NCBI GenBank assembly: GCA_947165115.1
Contig: CAMUZD010000040.1
Location: forward strand, 1 to 9,575
Length of the DNA stretch: 9,575 nucleotides
Reading direction: 5' to 3'
DNA from: an uncultured Clostridia bacterium
Lineage (GTDB): Bacteria; Bacillota; Clostridia; Oscillospirales; Acutalibacteraceae
The notes below the pieces were generated by a model. The model was not told the origin of the DNA and ran no database searches. It saw only the letters and a program-made list of their open reading frames with translations. The first letter of the stretch is position 1. Every line of letters begins with the position of its first letter. The position numbers and the translations under genes are program-made. This document shows, piece by piece, positions 1-6,702 of the stretch.

Positions 1-7
1 GGCAATA

Positions 8-652
8 ATGAATGTCAATCCCACCCGTATGGAGCTCACCAATCTCAAGAGAAAGCTCGTTACCGCCCGCAGAGGCCATAAGCTTCTAAAGGATAAGCGC
101 GATGAGCTTATGCGCATTTTCCTTGAAAAAGTGCGCGAAAACAAAGAGCTTCGCAAAGAGGTCGAGCAGGGGATAGCGAAGGCGAATACCGCCATGAGCG
201 TCGCGAGATGCGTAATGAGCGATAAATCCCTCGAGGTCGCCCTTATGCTGCCGACTCAGGAGATGTATCTCGATGTGGCCGAGAAAAACGTGATGAGCGT
301 CATGATTCCGGTTTTTGATGTGAAATTCAGGACCGCGAATGAGCATGATATCTATTCCTACGGCTTCAGCGAGACCTCTGGGGAGCTCGACGTTGCGGTT
401 AAGGCTCTTTCGGATATTATGCCAAAGATGATACGCCTCGCTGAAATCGAGAAATCCTGCCGACTGATGGCGGATGAAATAGAAAAGACGCGCCGCAGGG
501 TTAACGCCCTTGAGCACGTCATGATTCCGAGATATGAAGAGACCATCAAATATATTTCAATGAAGCTCGATGAGAATGAGAGAAGCACTACCACGCGCCT
601 CATGAAGGTCAAGGATATGATGCTCAACGAAGCTCATCACTATAATCAGTGA
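8..652 (+). CDS. ntpD: V-type ATP synthase/ATPase subunit D (central rotor shaft)
   Basis: This is the D subunit of a V/A-type ATPase, the long coiled-coil stalk that turns inside the A3B3 head and, with subunit F, links it to the membrane ring. The 214-residue length is normal for the family. The N-terminus NPTRMELTNLKRKL...RRGHKLLKDKRDELM is the family signature, and two long charged helices (about residues 5-65 and 140-205) flank a shorter middle region, as expected for the antiparallel coiled coil. The ATG overlaps a TAA at 6-8 (sequence TAATG), so an upstream gene, presumably subunit B by usual operon order, ends here and translation is probably coupled; that gene lies outside the window. 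In clostridial genomes the same gene is also called atpD, not to be confused with F-type beta. I see no F-type or other V-type subunit downstream, so D is probably the last ATPase gene of the operon. Confidence 0.96.
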   Translation: MNVNPTRMELTNLKRKLVTARRGHKLLKDKRDELMRIFLEKVRENKELRKEVEQGIAKANTAMSVARCVMSDKSLEVALMLPTQEMYLDVAEKNVMSVMIPVFDVKFRTANEHDIYSYGFSETSGELDVAVKALSDIMPKMIRLAEIEKSCRLMADEIEKTRRRVNALEHVMIPRYEETIKYISMKLDENERSTTTRLMKVKDMMLNEAHHYNQ

Positions 653-658
653 AATACG

Positions 659-688
659 GCTCCCGACGCGGTTCAGACGGTCGGGAGC
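659..688 (+). terminator. GC-rich hairpin after ntpD, lacking a U-tract
   Basis: Perfect 9-bp arms GCTCCCGAC (659-667) and GTCGGGAGC (680-688) enclose a 12-base loop, directly after the ntpD stop. The following bases are GGCTTATAAAGG, so there is no run of T as in a classical intrinsic terminator. It may be a partial terminator, a 3'-end stabiliser, or a processing site between ntpD and the next gene, which begins only 21 bases later with no visible promoter of its own. Confidence 0.5.
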
Positions 689-709
689 GGCTTATAAAGG
701 AATGAGAAT

Positions 710-2167
710 ATGAGATATGTATTGTATGTCCTGCTTGGTATTGCAGCCGTCTTTGTTTTATTATTGATAATTGCGGTTATCAGAGCAATTATAATCAAAG
801 TGAAGCTTCCCGAAAAAGCTGTAGCTGTTACATATACCCCCGATGAGGAGAAGCTCTATGCCGAAAAGCTTTCGGCAATGGTCAAGGAGCCGACCGTTTC
901 CGCCCAGCCCGATGAAACGGATCTTGAGAGGTTTGAAAAGCTTCATGAGGTTATGCGCGAAAAATTCCCTCTGATTTTCAAAACTCTTGAGGTTACCGAT
1001 ATTGACTGCAATCTGATTCTGCGCTGGAAGGGTGCGGATTCCTCAAAGCAGCCTATTCTCTTTATGGGGCATCAGGATGTCGTTCCCGCTCCCGATGACG
1101 GGACCTGGAAATATCCGCCGTTTTCGGGCCTTATCGCCGACGGCAGAATTCACGGCAGGGGAGCGCTCGACTGCAAGTGCACTGTCTTTTCCGAATGGCA
1201 GGCAGTTGAGGAACTGATCGCAGAAGGATTCACACCACCGAGGGATATATATCTTACCTGCTCGGTAAATGAGGAAAATTCCGGCGGCGGAGCCGAAAAG
1301 ATTGTCAACTGGTTCAAAGAGAAAGGTATACGCCTCGCCTTCGCAATGGATGAGGGCGGCGCGATAGTCAGCGGAATGATTCCCGGCATCAGCACCAATG
1401 TCGTTGCCGCAGGTGTTGTCGAAAAGGGCTCGGCCCATATTAAATTCACTGCCAAGGGCAAGGGCGGCCATTCGTCGACTCCCGTTCCCGGTAATCCGAT
1501 TGCCCGCCTCTCGGCATTTGTCTGCGAAATCGAAAAGAAGAATCCTTTCAAGAAGCAATTTGTTCCCATTGTGGATGATATGTTTGCGCATCTTGCTCCT
1601 TATCTCACATTCCCTCTCCGCCTTCTGCTCGGCAATCTCTGGCTTTTCAAGCCGCTTGTCGGCTGGGTGATGCCTAAGTTTTCTCCGATGGCAAACGCGT
1701 TCCTGAGAACCACAATCGTATTCACCATGAGCGGCGGTTCTGAGGCGGCAAATGTTATTCCCGCCGAAGCGTATGTCGTGGCGAATATCAGGCCGTCAAT
1801 TCAGCAGAATCTTGATTCCTGTCTTGCAGTTCTCAAGAAGATTGCCGCGAAATATGATCTTGAGGCCGAGGTTATCAAGGGCACAAGTGCCTCAGGCATC
1901 ACCGATTCGCACGGCGAGGAATTCAAGTTCATTGAAGAATGTATGCATGCCTGCTTCCCCGGATTCTGCTTCACGCCCTATTATATGGCGGGCGGCACGG
2001 ATTGCCGCAAATATGAGCCGATTACGGATAACTGCATCCGCCTCTGCCCGATAAGAGTTGAGCCGGATCAGATGAATGCCATGCACGCGGCGAATGAGAG
2101 CATCAACACCGACGCCCTCGCCGAAACAGTCAAATGCTATAAGTATATAATGAAGAATCATAAATAA
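710..2167 (+). CDS. Membrane-anchored M20 family metallohydrolase, PM20D1/carboxypeptidase S-like
   Basis: This is a two-zinc amidohydrolase or peptidase of the M20 family, 485 residues. Residues 3-29 form one hydrophobic segment, followed by the catalytic domain. Visible active-site residues are His121 and Asp123 (GHQDVVP), bridging Asp154 (GRGALDCK), general base Glu188 with metal ligand Glu189 (NEENSGGG), Asp214 (AMDEGGA) and the late His459 (NAMHAANE). His254 in GHSSTP belongs to the lid/dimerisation domain. The overall pattern, including NLWLFKPLV, the RTT segment and NVIPAEAYVVANIRP, resembles animal PM20D1 and yeast carboxypeptidase S more than DapE or ArgE. Likely substrates are N-acylated amino acids or small peptides; this is inferred from the family. 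Basic residues after the membrane segment (Arg25, Lys30, Lys32, Lys36) leave topology open. An AAAGGA ribosome site sits 7-8 bases before the ATG. It may be co-transcribed with ntpD. Confidence 0.9.
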   Translation: MRYVLYVLLGIAAVFVLLLIIAVIRAIIIKVKLPEKAVAVTYTPDEEKLYAEKLSAMVKEPTVSAQPDETDLERFEKLHEVMREKFPLIFKTLEVTDIDCNLILRWKGADSSKQPILFMGHQDVVPAPDDGTWKYPPFSGLIADGRIHGRGALDCKCTVFSEWQAVEELIAEGFTPPRDIYLTCSVNEENSGGGAEKIVNWFKEKGIRLAFAMDEGGAIVSGMIPGISTNVVAAGVVEKGSAHIKFTAKGKGGHSSTPVPGNPIARLSAFVCEIEKKNPFKKQFVPIVDDMFAHLAPYLTFPLRLLLGNLWLFKPLVGWVMPKFSPMANAFLRTTIVFTMSGGSEAANVIPAEAYVVANIRPSIQQNLDSCLAVLKKIAAKYDLEAEVIKGTSASGITDSHGEEFKFIEECMHACFPGFCFTPYYMAGGTDCRKYEPITDNCIRLCPIRVEPDQMNAMHAANESINTDALAETVKCYKYIMKNHK

Positions 2168-2184
2168 TTATTTTCATATAAAAG

Positions 2185-2223
2185 AAACACTCCGCAGAAG
2201 CCGGTTACTTCTGCGGAGTGTTT
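2185..2223 (+). terminator. Strong bidirectional intrinsic terminator
   Basis: The arms 2185-2200 (AAACACTCCGCAGAAG) and 2208-2223 (CTTCTGCGGAGTGTTT) pair perfectly over 16 bp around a 7-base loop. On the plus strand the stem runs into TTTTTGTTT (2221-2228). On the minus strand it runs into TTTCTTTTATAT. It therefore ends the M20 gene from the left and the convergent 2264-3172 gene from the right. Confidence 0.95.
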
Positions 2224-2263
2224 TTGTTTGACGAATTACATATATATCAAGAGGAGGTTATTG

Positions 2264-3172
2264 TTATCTGAAGAGGATTTCAATAGTCGCAATAAGATTC
2301 TCGATTCCGGGAATTATCATATAAAAAGGGAAGATAATCATCAACGGAATACCGAGCCAGGGAACAAGAGCGGTAAGCACCAGCAGGTCGTCTATGGTGA
2401 CCAGACCGCGGTCTATATTGCTCCATATCAGATTGAGTTTATCGGCGGCCGTAACTTCCTGAGGCTGTATTTCATACACAATAAGACTCAACTCGAATTT
2501 TTTGATTGTAAGTGTTATGAGATCTGTCGAATTGTAAGTGTGAGTATATGACAGCGAGTTCTCTTCTTTAAGAGAGCCGTTCATATAATAATCGCATGGA
2601 AACTCCGTCATAAACTTAACAGTGTTCCCTTTATATTCGCAGAAACTGCCGCGGTTATCGGTAAGTCCGGAAACCCAGAATTCGGAAAAACTGAAGAAAG
2701 TGGTATAGGTTGATTTAAACTCAGCGTTGGCGTTCCCTTCAGAATCAACCAGGGAGTTTTCTGCCGTAACAGCGTAGATCCCTTCGTTTATATCATAGAT
2801 TTCTTCGTCAATGAAATCGGTGATTATATATGCCACGAGGTGTTCTTCGGGTTCTTCTTCATCTGGTCTGAAATATTCCCGGTAAGCGGTTTCCTCACCG
2901 AAGAATGTGATACTGTCTTTATCAAATCTTGTTTTTTTGGTTTCGCCGTCTTTTTCAAGGACTATTTCAATGACGGGTTCATCCGTAAAGGCTGTAAATT
3001 CGTTATCATAACAAATACGGAGCAGCGTTTTTCCGGCGGAAATATCATCTGCCTTTGTAATATAAGAAAAAGGATCCACAGGCGTTTCATATTCTTCATC
3101 TGCGTGTGCCGGCAGCGCAAAAAGTGAAACGATTAAAAGCAAAGCAATCGATAACGATATAATTCTTTTCAT
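2264..3172 (-). CDS. Secreted, membrane-tailed protein of unknown function
   Basis: I do not recognise this 302-residue protein. Residues 1-24 are a signal peptide (MKRIIS, hydrophobic core, cleavage likely after AHA before DEE). The mature part is strongly acidic, rich in Asp, Glu and Tyr, with alternating beta-type stretches and two cysteines (178 and 193) outside the signal that could pair. The C-terminus, about residues 262-290, is very hydrophobic (LVPWLGIPLMIIFPFYMI) and is followed by a short amphipathic end finishing in EILFR, so the protein probably stays attached to the outer face of the membrane. GAGGTG lies 7 bases before the ATG, supporting this start. It sits 52 bases downstream of the yqeG-like gene on the same strand and no promoter is evident in that gap, so the two are probably co-transcribed. 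By eye it is more AT-rich than its neighbours. Confidence 0.8.
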   Translation of the reverse strand: MKRIISLSIALLLIVSLFALPAHADEEYETPVDPFSYITKADDISAGKTLLRICYDNEFTAFTDEPVIEIVLEKDGETKKTRFDKDSITFFGEETAYREYFRPDEEEPEEHLVAYIITDFIDEEIYDINEGIYAVTAENSLVDSEGNANAEFKSTYTTFFSFSEFWVSGLTDNRGSFCEYKGNTVKFMTEFPCDYYMNGSLKEENSLSYTHTYNSTDLITLTIKKFELSLIVYEIQPQEVTAADKLNLIWSNIDRGLVTIDDLLVLTALVPWLGIPLMIIFPFYMIIPGIENLIATIEILFR

Positions 3173-3224
3173 CAGATTACACCTCGGATATTTCCTCGTA
3201 TTTTCTGGTCGAAAGACAGCGTTG

Positions 3225-3752
3225 TTATTTCAGAACGGAAATAACAGCCGCCGCGGCTGCGACTGTTGCCGCTGTAGCGGCGTATTTCGGCAGGTCGCTT
3301 TCTCTCTCGTAAACGTGTCTGAGATTCTCGACCTTGACCGCGATTGCGCCCGCCCTGTTTGCGGCGAGGATGTCGCTCGAGAGCTTATCGCCAATCATCG
3401 CGATTTTTTCGACCGGCACGCCGAGACGGCGGGAGGCAATTTCAATTCCTCTGGGTGAGGGTTTGAGCGAGAGCGCAACGAAGCCTACATTGCACATCTG
3501 TCTTGAGAGTATGAACGCTCTGCTGTTGAGAGTATTCGAGACGATTATAACCTTTATTCCGGAACGCATCATATTGCGTGTCCACTCGCGCACGCCTTCC
3601 TCGAGCCTGAATGAGCCGAAGAATACGGCGGTGTTGTCGAGGTCGACTGCGACTGCTTCTGCACCCATATTTCTGATGTCTTCGGGTGTGATATCGAGTA
3701 TATGCCTGTAATAATAATCGGGCATGGCTTTTTCTTTTCTGTCAAAAATCAT
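3225..3752 (-). CDS. yqeG: YqeG family HAD-IIIA phosphatase
   Basis: This is a small cytoplasmic HAD-superfamily phosphatase of the YqeG type, 175 residues. The motifs appear in order: nucleophile and acid Asp37/Asp39 (VAVDLDNTAVFF), Ser72-Asn73 (VIIVSNT), Lys97 (LSLKPSP) and GDKLSSD at 121-127 with the Mg-binding Asp122 and Asp127. The physiological substrate of YqeG is not established. In Bacillus the gene lies next to yqeH and other ribosome-related genes, but here it stands alone with an unknown secreted protein downstream. AAGGAAGG at 3761-3768, 8 bases before the ATG, supports the start at 3752 over the internal Met10. The last 20 residues are an unusual Ala/Val-rich stretch (YAATAATVAAAAAVISVLK) that the phosphatase fold does not need. 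I found no convincing promoter in the 250 bases upstream. Confidence 0.93.
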   Translation of the reverse strand: MIFDRKEKAMPDYYYRHILDITPEDIRNMGAEAVAVDLDNTAVFFGSFRLEEGVREWTRNMMRSGIKVIIVSNTLNSRAFILSRQMCNVGFVALSLKPSPRGIEIASRRLGVPVEKIAMIGDKLSSDILAANRAGAIAVKVENLRHVYERESDLPKYAATAATVAAAAAVISVLK

Positions 3753-3760
3753 TGCTTGAA

Positions 3761-3768
3761 CCTTCCTT
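3761..3768 (-). promoter_or_regulatory. Ribosome binding site deciding the yqeG start
   Basis: On the minus strand this reads AAGGAAGG, 8 bases before the ATG at 3752. The alternative internal ATG (Met10, 3725) has only a weak AGAAAAG upstream, so the longer start is preferred. Confidence 0.75.
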
Positions 3769-3895
3769 AATCTGTGAGCTTATTTGATTGAGTAACCGCA
3801 ATTCACAGCCATCCAAACTGCAAAATACGTTTATTTTTCGTTCGACACATATTAGTGTAATAATAAGGCTATTTTGTTGCATTAAAAATTAATTT

Positions 3896-3922
3896 TTTGT
3901 AAATTTATATAAATTTTACAAA
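3896..3922. repeat. 27-base AT-rich near-palindrome, candidate operator
   Basis: The sequence begins TTTGTAAATTTATATAAA and ends TTTTACAAA. Removing a single T from the right half makes it a perfect inverted repeat (TTGTAAATTTAT / ATAAATTTACAA). It ends 23 bases before the -35 box of the phosphoesterase promoter, where a regulator or an UP-type element would sit, and it could also serve the divergent yqeG side. In such AT-rich DNA part of the symmetry may be chance. Confidence 0.45.
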
Positions 3923-3944
3923 TTTTATTGTGCAATATTGATAC

Positions 3945-3973
3945 TTATCAAAGCAAAATCACGGTGATATAAT
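3945..3973 (+). promoter_or_regulatory. Sigma-A promoter for the phosphoesterase gene
   Basis: TTATCA (3945-3950) and TATAAT (3968-3973) are separated by exactly 17 bases, with TG at 3965-3966 giving an extended -10. The start of transcription would fall near 3980, leaving a leader of about 25 bases with AAGGAGG (3991-3997) 7 bases before the ATG. ATCAC/GTGAT (3958-3968) forms a small palindrome touching the -10. Confidence 0.75.
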
Positions 3974-4004
3974 GATAAACGGAATTATTTAAGGAGGCAG
4001 AAAT

Positions 4005-5177
4005 ATGAAATCAGCAATGAAAAAATCGCTCGCAATCCTGCTCTGCGCGGCAGTTCTCATTCCGTGCATGCTGCTCGGCTCATTTGCGGCGGAAAACTCG
4101 GATAAGACTCTTCAATTCAACAGTGACGGCAAGTTCACAATCCTGAATTTCAGCGATATTCAGGACGGTTACCCCATGAAGCCGATTACAAAAAGATACC
4201 TTAAGGATACGCTGAATCTCGTGAAGCCCGACCTTGTTGTACTCACCGGCGACAACATCGCCGGCTACAGGACCAAGACAAAATCCGCGAGCAAGAATGA
4301 AATCAAGGAATTCATGGATATCTTCAAAGCCGCGAATGTAAAAGTCGCCATGGTATTCGGCAACCACGATGATGAGGATAACGCTGCCGATAAGGCATAT
4401 CAGTATGAAGTCTATGAAAGCTATGATAATTTCATCGGCGGAGATTACGGCAAATCGAGCGGCAGACTCGGAACTCTGAATATTCCGATTCTCTCCTCAG
4501 ACGGAACAAAGACCGCTTTCAATATCTGGATGACCGACAGCGGCACCTACAATGATGAGAACGACAAGGGCGGTTACGGCTGTGTCCACAAGGACCAGAT
4601 TGAGTGGTATAAAGAGACTTCGGCCGCGCTTAAAGAGGCAAACGGCGGCGAGCCCGTCTATTCGATAAACTTCCAGCATATAGTTGTTCCCGAAATCTGG
4701 GATGCGCTCGACGAACACGATGAAAAAGTCGACGGCAGCGTTGAACACGGCGGCAAATACTATACTCTTCCCGAAGGGGCGAAGGGTGAGCTCGGCGAGA
4801 GCCCCTGCCCGCCCGAATACACCAACGGTCAGTTTGCGGCATGGCTCGAGCAGGGAGATGTCATCGCTTCGGTTTGCGGTCACGACCACATAAATTCCTA
4901 TGAAATCGATTATCAGGGAATAAAACTCATCAACACCCCCGGTATCGGATTCAATTCTTACAACAACCATGTTGTCGGTTCGAGAGTATTCGTTTTCGAT
5001 GAGAATAATCCGCAGGAATTCGAGACCTACTGCCTCGCTTATAACGATGTCTATGCCGAGGATGATGCCGTTGCGCAGAGCCTCTATGAGTTATATTCGG
5101 ATGAAACCGATACAGGCACCAAAATCGCCGCGGTATTCAAATATATCTTCGCTCTTTTCCTGAGCATATTCAAATAA
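4005..5177 (+). CDS. Secreted calcineurin-like metallophosphoesterase with C-terminal membrane tail
   Basis: This exported metallophosphoesterase has 390 residues. A signal peptide covers residues 1-29 (MKSAMKKS, hydrophobic core, likely cut after SFAA). The two-metal motifs are all present: SDIQD (Asp51, Gln53), LTGDN (Gly82-Asp83-Asn84), FGNHDDE (Asn120, His121), FQHIVVPE (His225) and CGHDH (His293, His295). The FQHIVVPE pattern recalls the Dcr2/plant PAP28-29 branch of phosphatases. Motif I has Gln where the superfamily usually has His. The substrate cannot be read from sequence; an extracellular phosphomonoester or diester is likely. The last 20 residues are hydrophobic with Lys spacing (KIAAVFKYIFALFLSIFK), suggesting membrane attachment. 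It has its own promoter, an excellent ribosome site and its own terminator, so it is probably monocistronic. Confidence 0.92.
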   Translation: MKSAMKKSLAILLCAAVLIPCMLLGSFAAENSDKTLQFNSDGKFTILNFSDIQDGYPMKPITKRYLKDTLNLVKPDLVVLTGDNIAGYRTKTKSASKNEIKEFMDIFKAANVKVAMVFGNHDDEDNAADKAYQYEVYESYDNFIGGDYGKSSGRLGTLNIPILSSDGTKTAFNIWMTDSGTYNDENDKGGYGCVHKDQIEWYKETSAALKEANGGEPVYSINFQHIVVPEIWDALDEHDEKVDGSVEHGGKYYTLPEGAKGELGESPCPPEYTNGQFAAWLEQGDVIASVCGHDHINSYEIDYQGIKLINTPGIGFNSYNNHVVGSRVFVFDENNPQEFETYCLAYNDVYAEDDAVAQSLYELYSDETDTGTKIAAVFKYIFALFLSIFK

Positions 5178-5183
5178 TAATTC

Positions 5184-5218
5184 AAGCCCTCTCCAAACAG
5201 GAGAGGGCTTCTTTGTTT
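5184..5218 (+). terminator. Intrinsic terminator, usable from both sides
   Basis: Arms AAGCCCTCTCC (5184-5194) and GGAGAGGGCTT (5200-5210) form 11 perfect base pairs around the loop AAACA. The plus strand continues CTTTGTTT. The convergent gene ends at 5233 on the minus strand, so the same stem (minus exit TTGAATTATTATTT) probably serves it as well. Confidence 0.9.
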
Positions 5219-5232
5219 ATGAATTACGTTAT

Positions 5233-6483
5233 TTAATCAGCACTGCCCGCTATTGCCGAAAACAGTCTTGCGATAAGCTTTGCAAACATCATAAAGAGAT
5301 TGAGAATCATCTCAAGAATGTTTCCCGCGTCGGAAGGATCGGGATCGACAGGCTTCTCAGTTGCGGAGAGGTTGAGATACTTTGTGAGAACCATATCGGC
5401 ATAGGTGCCGGGAGCATCGGGATTCGGAACCGAAACGGTCACCGTTCCCGTGATTGTTGCCGAGCCGGTTGCAATTGCGGTGATTGTTCCGTCTGAGGCA
5501 ACTGTCATTACTGTTTCATCCGAGCTGGTCCAGGTTACATCGCTGACCTTGCAGCCGAGCGAGGTATAATAATCTCTGTCGAGGAATGCCGACACCTGAC
5601 CCGTCTCTCCGAGATAGACGGTCGTTTTTGACGAGTGGATTCTGAAATCGTCAATCTTAGTGCCTTCTTTTATGTAGTAGAAACTGCGGTCGACACTGCC
5701 CGAGATACCGTCGCAGGTGCCCTTGCCGGTATACTGCCACATAACATAGTCGCCATCCCATTTTGCTGTGTCAGAATAGGATGCGAGCCAGATGGGAGTT
5801 GAGCCGAGGGAAGCAACATTGATTTTTGAGGTCAGCATATAGGGATTCGCATATACCATTGCGTCATAACCCGCCGCCTTGATTCTCTCGCAGAAGGCGT
5901 TGCACATTGAAGCAATCTGATAGGGGGTAAGATTCGCCTCGTAGAATCTGCCGGTATAGTGTCCGCCGCTTGAAGCGAATTCGCAGTCATATGCGACCGG
6001 GAGCTTGAGGTCATAGCCCGAAATGATGCCGAGAGTATATTCAGCCTCTGCAATTGCTTCCTTGTTGTTGGTCGCCTGTGTATAGAAATAAACGCCAACA
6101 TTGATGCCCGCGGCAATCGCGCCCCTGACATTCTCGGCAAACATGCTGTCGGTATTAAGTGTTCCCGCATCGCCGTAGCCTCTCCAGCCTGCGCGGATTA
6201 TCGCGTATTTTATACCCGATGCCGCTACAGCGGACCAGTTTATCGTGCCGTTGTGGGATGAAACGTCGATTACTTCCGCTATTGTGTAACCGCCGCCGAG
6301 AAATTTCTCCGCGTGATGATATTCGTCATCCTCCTGAACGGAATTTGCGCTTTTGGCGATATTCTTTTCAAGTCTGCCGTCGAGCGGATCGTCAATCGCG
6401 GCAAAAACAGCCGGCGCCAGCGCGCCGCAGAGCATAATAAGGCTCAGCGTCAGGCACAGCGCTTTTCTGAAAAATTTTCTCAT
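5233..6483 (-). CDS. Secreted GH25 lysozyme with Big2 domain and C-terminal hydrophobic tail
   Basis: This secreted peptidoglycan muramidase has 416 residues. Residues 1-29 are a signal peptide ending AVFAA. A linker leads to a GH25 domain at about 68-270, with Asp73 (VIDVSSHNG) and the catalytic pair Asp166 and Glu168 (LPVAYDCEF), plus the family's MVYANPYML, PIWLASY and YVMWQYTG segments. A Big2 immunoglobulin-like domain follows at about 280-375 (VTWTSSDETVMTVASDG, then ITAIATGSATITG). A Pro/Asp linker (KPVDPDPSDAG) leads to a hydrophobic tail at 388-412 (ILEMILNLFMMFAKLIARLF). The enzyme should cleave the MurNAc-GlcNAc bond; the Big2 domain and tail would hold it at the cell surface. GGAGG lies 5 bases before the ATG. 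The gene is divergent to a CHAP hydrolase, with its own promoter at 6530-6560. It could serve in wall remodelling or in attack on other cells. Confidence 0.95.
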   Translation of the reverse strand: MRKFFRKALCLTLSLIMLCGALAPAVFAAIDDPLDGRLEKNIAKSANSVQEDDEYHHAEKFLGGGYTIAEVIDVSSHNGTINWSAVAASGIKYAIIRAGWRGYGDAGTLNTDSMFAENVRGAIAAGINVGVYFYTQATNNKEAIAEAEYTLGIISGYDLKLPVAYDCEFASSGGHYTGRFYEANLTPYQIASMCNAFCERIKAAGYDAMVYANPYMLTSKINVASLGSTPIWLASYSDTAKWDGDYVMWQYTGKGTCDGISGSVDRSFYYIKEGTKIDDFRIHSSKTTVYLGETGQVSAFLDRDYYTSLGCKVSDVTWTSSDETVMTVASDGTITAIATGSATITGTVTVSVPNPDAPGTYADMVLTKYLNLSATEKPVDPDPSDAGNILEMILNLFMMFAKLIARLFSAIAGSAD

Positions 6484-6529
6484 ATTGTCCTCCGTTAAAT
6501 GCAGAAATGCGTTTTTAACTATCTTATTT

Positions 6530-6560
6530 ATTATACCATATTTTCGGTTGAATTTGTTAA
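6530..6560 (-). promoter_or_regulatory. Promoter for the GH25 gene (minus strand)
   Basis: Reading the minus strand, TTAACA (6560-6555) is followed after 19 bases by TATAAT (6535-6530), preceded by TATGG, which is an extended -10. The spacer is longer than ideal, but the TG motif compensates for this in Gram-positive promoters. The leader to the ATG is about 40 bases. Confidence 0.6.
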
Positions 6561-6576
6561 TAAATCAATAATTTTG

Positions 6577-6603
6577 CCCCTGCGAAAACGCTCCCGGCAG
6601 GGG
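6577..6603. repeat. Inverted repeat between two divergent promoters
   Basis: CCCCTGC (6577-6583) and GCAGGGG (6597-6603) are perfect 7-bp arms with a 13-base spacer. It lies upstream of both the GH25 promoter (-35 at 6555-6560) and the CHAP promoter (-35 at 6621-6626), so it would not be transcribed from either. This makes a protein-binding site more likely than a terminator. No flanking T-run is present. Confidence 0.4.
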
Positions 6604-6620
6604 GTGTAAAGGCATAAAAC

Positions 6621-6649
6621 TTGACAAAAATGTTTTTTTGTGGTATAGT
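6621..6649 (+). promoter_or_regulatory. Near-consensus sigma-A promoter for the CHAP gene
   Basis: TTGACA (6621-6626) is a perfect -35, followed after 17 bases by TATAGT (6644-6649) with TGTGG just upstream (extended -10). Transcription should start around 6656-6658, which rules out a normal translation start at the TTG at 6658. Confidence 0.88.
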
Positions 6650-6687
6650 ATGCCCGCTTGTATTATTTGATTGCTCACAAAAAATAC

Positions 6688-6695
6688 AGAAGAGG
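6688..6695 (+). promoter_or_regulatory. Ribosome binding site deciding the CHAP start
   Basis: AGAAGAGG ends 7 bases before TTG 6703. No comparable site precedes TTG 6658, which also lies at the predicted transcription start. Confidence 0.75.
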
Positions 6696-6702
6696 TAAAG
6701 TT

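Larger units (their letters stand above)
3753..4004. other. AT-rich divergent intergenic region
   Basis: These 252 bases separate two divergently read genes. The stretch from about 3830 to 3960 is very AT-rich and holds a long near-palindrome (3896-3922). A sigma-A promoter facing right lies at 3945-3973. The yqeG ribosome site lies at 3761-3768 on the minus strand. No ORF with coding character and no RNA gene is visible. Confidence 0.7.

Noticed and set aside
1043..1591. Long minus-strand frame opposite the M20 gene
   Set aside because: It is a shadow of the strongly supported M20 coding frame, with no family pattern or ribosome site.
2228..2551. Plus-strand frame following the terminator
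   Set aside because: It overlaps the minus-strand 302-residue gene, whose start, signal peptide and stop are all well supported; the translation looks non-coding.
3753..4004. Riboswitch or small RNA in the AT-rich intergenic region
   Set aside because: No conserved aptamer-like GC stems or terminator are visible, and the predicted leader of the right-hand gene is only about 25 bases.
6577..6603. Hairpin as a transcription terminator
   Set aside because: It lies upstream of both divergent promoters, so neither transcript crosses it, and there is no T-run on either side.
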